From assembly GCA_050252415.1 (NCBI GenBank), contig JBFWKZ010000031.1:1-19252 (forward strand): DNA of 19,252 bases, in the 5' to 3' direction. The stretch comes from Heteroscillospira sp050252415 (GTDB lineage: Bacteria; Bacillota; Clostridia; Oscillospirales; Oscillospiraceae). Below the pieces are notes generated by a model that was not told the origin of the DNA, ran no database searches, and worked only from the letters and a program-made list of their open reading frames with translations. Made by a program: the position numbers and the translations under genes. The first letter of the stretch is position 1. Each line of letters starts with the position of its first letter. Below are positions 14,076 through 19,252 of the stretch, in pieces.

Positions 14076-14864
14076 TTACAATTTCAGAAGGCGTTTGGCA
14101 TTGCCGGAGAAGATTGCCTCCTGAGTTTCGGGGTCAAGGTTTAATGTCTCAAAGAGCCGTAATTCCCATTCGGGCGGGTGCCAGGGAGTGTCGGAGCCAA
14201 AGAGAATATGGTCAGCGCCAAAAGTGTCAATAAATTCATGTACGAAGGTACGAACATTCGTCCCATATCCCAAAGCCGTATCCAAATAAAGCTGCGGTAT
14301 GCCGCTGAGCGTACTGAGCGCCTCTTCAGCTTTGTCAATGCCGCCCCAGTGTGCGGCAACCACTGGGGAATCCAGCCACTTGAGCGCACCGAGCATTTGC
14401 TTTGCCGTACCGTGATAGGGGGGATGATAAGAGAAATCCGGCCCAACGTGAAAAACGGTAATGAGCCCAAGCTCCGAAATCTTTCGGTAAATCGGTTTCA
14501 TTTTTTCATCATCTACTGTAAAGCCCTGGTATTCGGGGTGAAACTTTATGCCCTTAAATCCCATTGCATGGATTCGGTCCAGTTCGTCTAAAACATCCGG
14601 GGCATCGGGATGTACGGAACCGAAGGAGAGAACGCCGTTTCCCCGGCAGGTGACGGCAAAGTCGTTGATATGCCTGTGCTTTTTGGGGTTTGTGGCAACG
14701 GGCAGTATCACGGCAAGGTCAACGCCGTCATGCCGCATCAGCCGGCGTAGTCCGTCGACCGTGCCGTCGGTGTGCGGAAAAAGGCCTGAACTAATGTGCA
14801 TCTTTTTTATGGCGCGCTCGGCCAGCCCATCGGGAAAAGCATGCGTATGGAAGTCGATAATCAT
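14076..14864 (-). CDS. Amidohydrolase-2 family metal-dependent hydrolase
   Basis: 262 residues. The N-terminal DFHTHAFP (4-11) supplies the paired metal-binding histidines, FHV (138-140) and AAHWGG (170-175, His172) supply further ligands, and LFGSDTPW (221-228) carries the catalytic/metal Asp225. This pattern is characteristic of the amidohydrolase_2 (PF04909-type) TIM barrels, which include decarboxylases, hydratases and lactonases, so the reaction cannot be predicted. I chose ATG 14864, preceded by AAGGTGG at about 14874-14880; a GTG at 14876 lies inside that ribosome site. The gene is single, has its own terminator and is divergent from ftsH. Its nearness to the mdcA-like operon may or may not reflect a shared pathway. 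Confidence 0.85.
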   Translation of the reverse strand: MIIDFHTHAFPDGLAERAIKKMHISSGLFPHTDGTVDGLRRLMRHDGVDLAVILPVATNPKKHRHINDFAVTCRGNGVLSFGSVHPDAPDVLDELDRIHAMGFKGIKFHPEYQGFTVDDEKMKPIYRKISELGLITVFHVGPDFSYHPPYHGTAKQMLGALKWLDSPVVAAHWGGIDKAEEALSTLSGIPQLYLDTALGYGTNVRTFVHEFIDTFGADHILFGSDTPWHPPEWELRLFETLNLDPETQEAIFSGNAKRLLKL

Positions 14865-15068
14865 AAATAATACCACCTTAAAGAGTACAAATCATTTGCA
14901 AAAAAGCGCAGGAGAGCCGAAATAGACAGTGTTTTAATATTATAATACGAAATCTGTGCTTTGAAAACAGCAAATCCGACAAAAATTTAAAGATAAGTCA
15001 CAATTATAATAGGCATTGATGTTATGCTAAGGGCAAGATTTAAGATTAATTTCATTTGGGGGAAAAAT
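14865..15068. promoter_or_regulatory. Divergent promoter region of the amidohydrolase and ftsH
   Basis: 204 AT-rich bases. TATAAT occurs on the plus strand at 15005-15010, ~60 bases before the ftsH start, and on the minus strand at 14944-14939, ~75 bases before the amidohydrolase start. Neither has a recognisable -35 box at 16-18 bases, so both promoter calls are tentative. Confidence 0.4.
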
Positions 15069-17012
15069 ATGAAAGATAAAAGGAAGCTTATATATTTTAG
15101 TTCAATTGCTCTCTGTGTTGTGATCATATTGAACAACCTGCTGTTTCGCGAGCTCAATAACAACACAGTTAAGGATATCAGCTATAACGTATTCCTCGAC
15201 CAGGTATACGACATGAACGTCAAGGAAGTCGAGTACAATGACTCGGAAGGGTATATCTATTTCAAGCTGAAAACCGATTTGCCGGATGTCGAAAATAAGA
15301 GCGGCGACGATATCGTCTATACGACGGTTATCATGGACGATCCCGAGCTTGTCAACCGCCTCTATGAGTCCGGCGCAAAATTTGGGAGTGTTGCACCTGT
15401 CGTTGTACCGTGGTATGTTCAGATATTGGTTTCCTACGGCCTTCCTCTCCTGATCATCATTGTAATGTGGCGCTTTCTATTCAAGCGGATGGGCAACATG
15501 GGCGGAAACGTCATGTCCTTCGGCAAATCTAATGCAAAGATCTATGCCAAAGATCAGACCGGCAAAACCTTTGCGGATGTTGCCGGACAGGAGGAGGCAA
15601 AGGAGAGCCTGCTGGAAATTGTCGATTTTCTGCACGAACCGCAAAAATATGAGGAGATTGGGGCAAAGCTGCCAAAGGGCGCGCTGCTTGTTGGGCCTCC
15701 GGGTACGGGTAAGACTCTGCTGGCACAGGCGGTTGCCGGCGAGGCAAACGTTCCGTTTTTCTCAATATCCGGCTCTGAATTCGTTGAAATGTTTGTCGGT
15801 ATGGGTGCGGCAAAAGTGCGCGATCTCTTCAAACAGGCGAATGAAAAGGCACCGTGCATCGTCTTTATTGATGAGATCGATACCATTGGTAAAAAACGTG
15901 ATGGGCACGGCCTCTCCGGCAATGACGAACGTGAGCAGACCTTAAACCAACTGCTTGCCGAGATGGATGGCTTTGATGCGCGAAAGGGCGTTGTGATTCT
16001 TGCCGCGACCAACCGCCCCGACACGCTGGACAAGGCTCTGCTTCGCCCCGGCCGGTTCGACAGGCGTATTCCCGTTGAACTTCCGGATCTCGCCGGCCGT
16101 GAGGCCATACTGCGCGTACACGCGAAGAAGGTCCGTATGGACGACTCTGTGGAATTTAGTTCGGTTGCCAAAGCGACCCCGGGCGCTTCGGGCGCAGAGC
16201 TTGCCAACATTATTAATGAGAGCGCACTGCATGCTGTCCGCGCTCGCCGCCGTTTTGTCTCCCAGCAGGATCTGGAGGAGAGCGTCGATGTTATCCTTGC
16301 CGGTCAGCAGCGCAAGGGCACGGTCGTTTCCCAGCGTGAAAAGGAGATTATTGCTTTCCACGAGGTTGGACATGCCATCACCGCGGCGGTACAGAAGCAT
16401 TCGGCTCCCGTACACAAGATCACCATTATTCCCCGTACCTCCGGTGCGCTGGGCTTTACGATGCAGGTGGACGAGGACGAGCACTTCCTCATGTCCCATG
16501 ACGAGGTTTTCAATAAGATCGTAACGCTCACCGGCGGAAGAGCGGCAGAAGAACTGATTTTCGACTCTATGACCACCGGCGCTGCCAACGATATTGAGCA
16601 GGCCACGCGCCTGGCCCGTGCCATGGTCACCCGCTACGGGATGAGTTCCAAGTTCGGCATGGTGGCTCTCGAAAGCGTGACAAACCAGTACCTTGGCGGC
16701 GATACCAGTTTGGCCTGCTCCATGGAGACGGCGACCATTATCGATCAGGAAGTCATTATGATCGTGAACAAAGCGCATGAGAAAGCCACCGGAATTCTGC
16801 GCGAGCATATGCAGAAGCTGACACAAATTTCCTGGTATCTCATGGAAAAAGAGACGCTGACAGGCGAAGAATTTATGGAAATGATGAAGCAGCCCGCCGC
16901 CGTATTGCCTGAAGGTGAACAATCTGAGACGCAGCAGCTCCCCGAAGCAAAACCCGAGCAGGATGACGGACAGGAAGCGAAATCCGGGCAGGGCGAAAAT
17001 GACGATATATAA
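15069..17012 (+). CDS. ftsH: ATP-dependent zinc metalloprotease FtsH
   Basis: 647 residues, the standard FtsH length. This membrane-anchored hexameric AAA protease degrades unassembled membrane proteins and short-lived regulators. Layout: TM1 ~8-25, an extracytoplasmic segment to ~112, TM2 ~115-138, AAA module with Walker A GPPGTGKT (209-216), Walker B IVFIDEID (264-271) and the second region of homology ending RPGRFDR (326-332), then the protease domain with HEVGH (431-435) in place of the common HEAGH and a probable third zinc ligand Asp508. The tail is rich in Gln, Glu and Pro. I chose ATG 15069, preceded by a G-rich ribosome site at 15057-15062; the ATG at 15024 would add 15 residues without a ribosome site. 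Confidence 0.96.
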   Translation: MKDKRKLIYFSSIALCVVIILNNLLFRELNNNTVKDISYNVFLDQVYDMNVKEVEYNDSEGYIYFKLKTDLPDVENKSGDDIVYTTVIMDDPELVNRLYESGAKFGSVAPVVVPWYVQILVSYGLPLLIIIVMWRFLFKRMGNMGGNVMSFGKSNAKIYAKDQTGKTFADVAGQEEAKESLLEIVDFLHEPQKYEEIGAKLPKGALLVGPPGTGKTLLAQAVAGEANVPFFSISGSEFVEMFVGMGAAKVRDLFKQANEKAPCIVFIDEIDTIGKKRDGHGLSGNDEREQTLNQLLAEMDGFDARKGVVILAATNRPDTLDKALLRPGRFDRRIPVELPDLAGREAILRVHAKKVRMDDSVEFSSVAKATPGASGAELANIINESALHAVRARRRFVSQQDLEESVDVILAGQQRKGTVVSQREKEIIAFHEVGHAITAAVQKHSAPVHKITIIPRTSGALGFTMQVDEDEHFLMSHDEVFNKIVTLTGGRAAEELIFDSMTTGAANDIEQATRLARAMVTRYGMSSKFGMVALESVTNQYLGGDTSLACSMETATIIDQEVIMIVNKAHEKATGILREHMQKLTQISWYLMEKETLTGEEFMEMMKQPAAVLPEGEQSETQQLPEAKPEQDDGQEAKSGQGENDDI

Positions 17013-17044
17013 GCTATAGGCCGCAAGCGCGGCGGCCTATAGCT
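17012..17044 (+). terminator. 13-bp stem-loop directly after ftsH
   Basis: AGCTATAGGCCGC (17012-17024) is a perfect reverse complement of 17032-17044, with a seven-base loop; the stem starts on the last base of the stop codon. No T-run follows, so it may protect the message 3' end instead of terminating on its own. Confidence 0.5.
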
Positions 17045-17118
17045 GCTGACAAAAAACTTTGCCTTTTCCTACAAGAAAACAGCATATAAATCCGCTTACA
17101 GCGGACATACATGAGAAG

Positions 17119-17168
17119 TGTCACTGTGGCGGCACATGTCCGCCCTTGTGACAGATTATAAATTTTTT
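17119..17168 (+). terminator. Possible intrinsic terminator downstream of ftsH
   Basis: Outer stem TGTCAC (17119-17124)/GTGACA (17148-17153) encloses an inner stem GGCGG (17128-17132)/CCGCC (17140-17144). A run of six T residues (17163-17168) follows after about nine bases, further than is ideal. Confidence 0.4.
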
Positions 17169-17200
17169 GCCACCACGGCGGCAAACTTAAGCGTACAGTC

Positions 17201-17228
17201 TCAGGCCGCCGCATTTGCGGCGGCCTGA
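17201..17228. repeat. Perfect 12-bp GC-rich inverted repeat
   Basis: TCAGGCCGCCGC (17201-17212), loop ATTT, GCGGCGGCCTGA (17217-17228). No T-run on either side. The stem core resembles that of the hairpin at 17012-17044, both containing the GCGGCGGCC/GGCCGC element. Confidence 0.65.
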
Positions 17229-17267
17229 CCATTTATAGGATTATAGCGAGAAATTTTTTGTAAGGGA

Positions 17268-17441
17268 ATGCATGAAGGGCATTTTCGAAAAGCTGAAGAA
17301 ACACAGGCGGCTCATTTCTTAGGGCAGACAGTAAGCGCCGACAACGTGTCTGTTAAAGAGCGCACAGTTACTCTTGAAGATGTTCGGTTCAGCTATGACA
17401 GATCCAAAGCTCAACCCATCAACGCGTTAAGGTTTGAATAA
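17268..17441 (+). pseudogene. Remnant of an ABC transporter ATP-binding protein
   Basis: A 57-codon frame (ATG 17268, stop TAA 17439-17441). The last 25 codons (17364-17438) read TVTLEDVRFSYD followed by RSKAQPINALRFE. They resemble the first strands of an ABC exporter nucleotide-binding domain (I.f.nVsFsYd...vL..isf.). The frame stops before the Walker A motif, so it cannot be a working ATPase, and the first half matches nothing I recognise. No good ribosome site precedes the ATG. It is most likely the decayed edge of a lost transporter gene; a genuine short peptide is a less likely alternative. The SLH gene starts 12 bases after its stop. Confidence 0.45.
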
Positions 17442-17453
17442 GGGAGGTAAACG

Positions 17454-19252
17454 ATGAACAAACGTTTAATAAGTCTGCTATTAGTCTTTGTAATGACCGT
17501 TTCGCTGGCTGCCCCGGCTATGGCGGCGGACAACAGCGAGGTTCTTGACGTTCTTGCCGCGCTTGGCGTTATGAACGGTGACGAAAACGGCGACCTCAAT
17601 CTCAGCGGCAATATAACCCGCGCACAGTTTGCAAAGATGGTTGTTGCCGCCTCCAAGTACGGCGATAAGGGTGGGGAGAGTACCGGCGTCTCACCGTTTG
17701 CCGACGTGAAATTCACCTACTGGGCGGCAGGCTATGTCGCCACTGCGCGGGATGCCGGCTGGCTGAACGGCTATCTGGACGGGACCTTTAGGCCGGATAG
17801 AAGCGTCACCATGGCAGAGGCCGTGACCGTTCTGGAAAAACTCTTGGGTTATTCCGATTCCGATATCAGCGGCACATGGCCGGCAGGACAGATGGCTTTA
17901 GCGCGCAGTCTGGGCCTCAACAGTGGGGTCAATGCCGCGGATGATGAGGACCTTACCCGTATGGAATGCGCAAAGCTTGTGTATAACACGCTGAATGCCG
18001 ATACAAAACAGGGTACGGTCTATGCGCTGAGCCTTGGCTATTCGCTTGATACCGGAGGAAATATCGATTATCTCTCGCTAATGAACAAGGCGATGGAGGG
18101 ACCGCTGGTCGTTACGGACGGCACCTGGCTGGATGAGATCGGCTTTACCCCGCTTCATGTCTACCGAAACAGTGCCGATGCGACGATTGCAGATGTGCAG
18201 CAGTATGATCTGGTTTACTATTCTCAAAAGATGTCTGCGGTCTGGGCTTGGAACAATCCCAAGACCGGAATGGTCGACAGCGTTTTGCCGGATACCGCAA
18301 ATCCCACGAGTATTGTGCTCTCCGGCGTGAGCTATACGCTGGGGACATCTGCGGCCGTCTCTGCCGTCTCCGACCTCGGTGATATCCAGGTTGGCGACGT
18401 TGTTACAGTCCTCCTCGGCAAAGATGATGATGTTGCGGCAGTATTCAGCGCGCAGAAGCTTGACACCACAGTGGTCGGCGTCGTTGCCGGTACGGGGATC
18501 GAGGCTTATGAGAGTGCAACCGGCGACCGCTATACCAAGAATTATATCGCCGTGATCGCAACCGACGGCACAGCCAGAAAATTCAGCCTGGACGCGGCAT
18601 CCGGTGCCGATAAGGGCGACATTGTTTCCATTAGCTACAGCGGCGATACCGTAACCGTTAAAAAACTCTTGGGCGGCGGCGTCTCCGGCCGGGTAAACTC
18701 CTCCGGTACCCAGATCGGCACAGTGCGGTTCTCCGACGATGTGGAGATACTCGATGTCTTTGAATTCTCCGCAAAAAAAATCACCACAAGCCGCATAGCG
18801 GGCGTGACGATAGATGCGGACGAAGTGCTGGCCTGCGTCAAAAACTCAGCGGGCGAGATCGAAAAGCTGGTGCTCGATGATGTCACCGGCGATGTCCAGA
18901 GTTACGGTATCCTCACTGAGAAGAGCACTGTCCCCGGTACCAACCTTGGGTTTACCGTTTATTACAGTTTTATCTGTAACGGCGTTTCCACGATCTATCC
19001 GAGTACAAACCGCGATATCGGCGGCGAAATCGGTGGTGTGCGGATAGAGGGCAGCGTTTCGGCACCGACCGGCATGCAGAGCCTCAAGAGCGGCGGTATC
19101 AGTGATCTCGGTACGTCCAGCGTGACGGTTAGCGGAAACCAGTTTGACACCGCCTCGGTACAGGTATATGAAAAGCGCTCCGGCGACTACTACCTCACAA
19201 CGCTCTCATCCGTGAATACATCGGACTACAATCTGACCGGCTGGTACGATTC
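17454..19252 (+). CDS. Secreted S-layer-homology domain protein, partial (3' end off window)
   Basis: 599 codons without a stop. ATG 17454 follows GGGAGGT (17442-17448). Residues 1-24 form a classical Sec signal peptide (basic MNKR, hydrophobic core, AMA cleavage site near 24). Three SLH-like repeats follow: ~27-70 (ITRAQFAKMV), ~80-133 (FADV...YWAAGYVATARDAGWLNGYLDGTFRPD) and ~138-181 (LTRMECAKLVYNTL). The second is textbook; the first and third are less regular. SLH triplets anchor proteins non-covalently to pyruvylated secondary cell-wall polymers, so this is a cell-surface protein. The rest (182-599) is Gly, Ser, Thr and Val-rich with beta-strand-like alternation and no enzymatic motif I recognise; it may be a structural surface or adhesion protein. 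Confidence 0.85.
   Translation, partial: MNKRLISLLLVFVMTVSLAAPAMAADNSEVLDVLAALGVMNGDENGDLNLSGNITRAQFAKMVVAASKYGDKGGESTGVSPFADVKFTYWAAGYVATARDAGWLNGYLDGTFRPDRSVTMAEAVTVLEKLLGYSDSDISGTWPAGQMALARSLGLNSGVNAADDEDLTRMECAKLVYNTLNADTKQGTVYALSLGYSLDTGGNIDYLSLMNKAMEGPLVVTDGTWLDEIGFTPLHVYRNSADATIADVQQYDLVYYSQKMSAVWAWNNPKTGMVDSVLPDTANPTSIVLSGVSYTLGTSAAVSAVSDLGDIQVGDVVTVLLGKDDDVAAVFSAQKLDTTVVGVVAGTGIEAYESATGDRYTKNYIAVIATDGTARKFSLDAASGADKGDIVSISYSGDTVTVKKLLGGGVSGRVNSSGTQIGTVRFSDDVEILDVFEFSAKKITTSRIAGVTIDADEVLACVKNSAGEIEKLVLDDVTGDVQSYGILTEKSTVPGTNLGFTVYYSFICNGVSTIYPSTNRDIGGEIGGVRIEGSVSAPTGMQSLKSGGISDLGTSSVTVSGNQFDTASVQVYEKRSGDYYLTTLSSVNTSDYNLTGWYD

Larger units (their letters stand above)
17013..17453. other. 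Hairpin-rich interval between ftsH and the SLH gene
   Basis: 441 bases with at least four stem-loops: 17012-17044, 17091-17105 (TCCGCT/AGCGGA), 17119-17153 and the 12-bp stem 17201-17228. A degenerate ABC-ATPase remnant follows at 17268-17441. I could not find a defensible promoter for the SLH gene. Confidence 0.5.

Noticed and set aside
1..19252. CRISPR array, tRNA, rRNA, insertion sequence or phage module
   Set aside because: I saw no regularly spaced repeats, cloverleaf, rRNA segment, transposase or integrase motif in reading both strands.

Overview
The window looks like a chromosomal segment of an anaerobic low-to-mid-GC Firmicute, most plausibly a Clostridia/Oscillospiraceae-type bacterium. 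Reasons: a tryptophan T-box riboswitch with consensus sigma-A promoter controlling trp genes, strong AGGAGG ribosome binding sites, AT-rich intergenic regions around roughly 50% GC genes, an FtsH with a divergent HEVGH zinc motif, and a secreted S-layer-homology (SLH) protein. The taxonomic placement is inference; no rRNA or marker tree is available from the window.

Layout, left to right. (1) 1-2436: a partial MatC-family dicarboxylate carrier (minus) faces a LysR regulator (plus) across a 425-nt divergent control region that holds a perfect 16-bp palindrome. (2) 2703-7600: a minus-strand tryptophan operon in the unusual order trpB-trpA-trpD-trpC-trpF. It is preceded by a near-perfect promoter and a Trp T-box (TGG specifier, T-box sequence, terminator). 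trpE and trpG are absent from the window. TrpA carries Glu where the catalytic Asp60 normally sits, and TrpC and TrpF are divergent. (3) 7774-13603: a minus-strand catabolic-looking operon of an MdcA-type (malonate decarboxylase alpha, acyl-CoA/ACP transferase) protein, a CoA-acylating aldehyde dehydrogenase and a GntP-family permease. A divergent LysR gene stands at its head, with a 41-bp interrupted palindrome in its leader. None of the other malonate decarboxylase subunits is present. (4) 14076-14864: an amidohydrolase_2-family protein on the minus strand with its own terminator. (5) 15069-17012: FtsH protease (plus). (6) 17013-17453: a hairpin-rich interval with a 57-codon remnant resembling the start of an ABC transporter ATPase domain. 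(7) 17454-19252: the 5' part of a large secreted protein with three SLH-like repeats, running off the window.

How the genes may work together: the T-box senses uncharged tRNA-Trp and lets the trp operon be transcribed under tryptophan starvation. A bidirectional hairpin at 7607-7639 separates it from the GntP operon. The region 3 cluster is the best candidate for an undescribed pathway: the permease would import an acid, the MdcA-like protein would activate it to a CoA thioester (or release the acid from one), and the acylating dehydrogenase would interconvert the thioester and the aldehyde. Malonate/malonyl-CoA/malonate semialdehyde or the isosteric sulfoacetate series are possible substrates, but the sequence alone does not fix the substrate or the direction.
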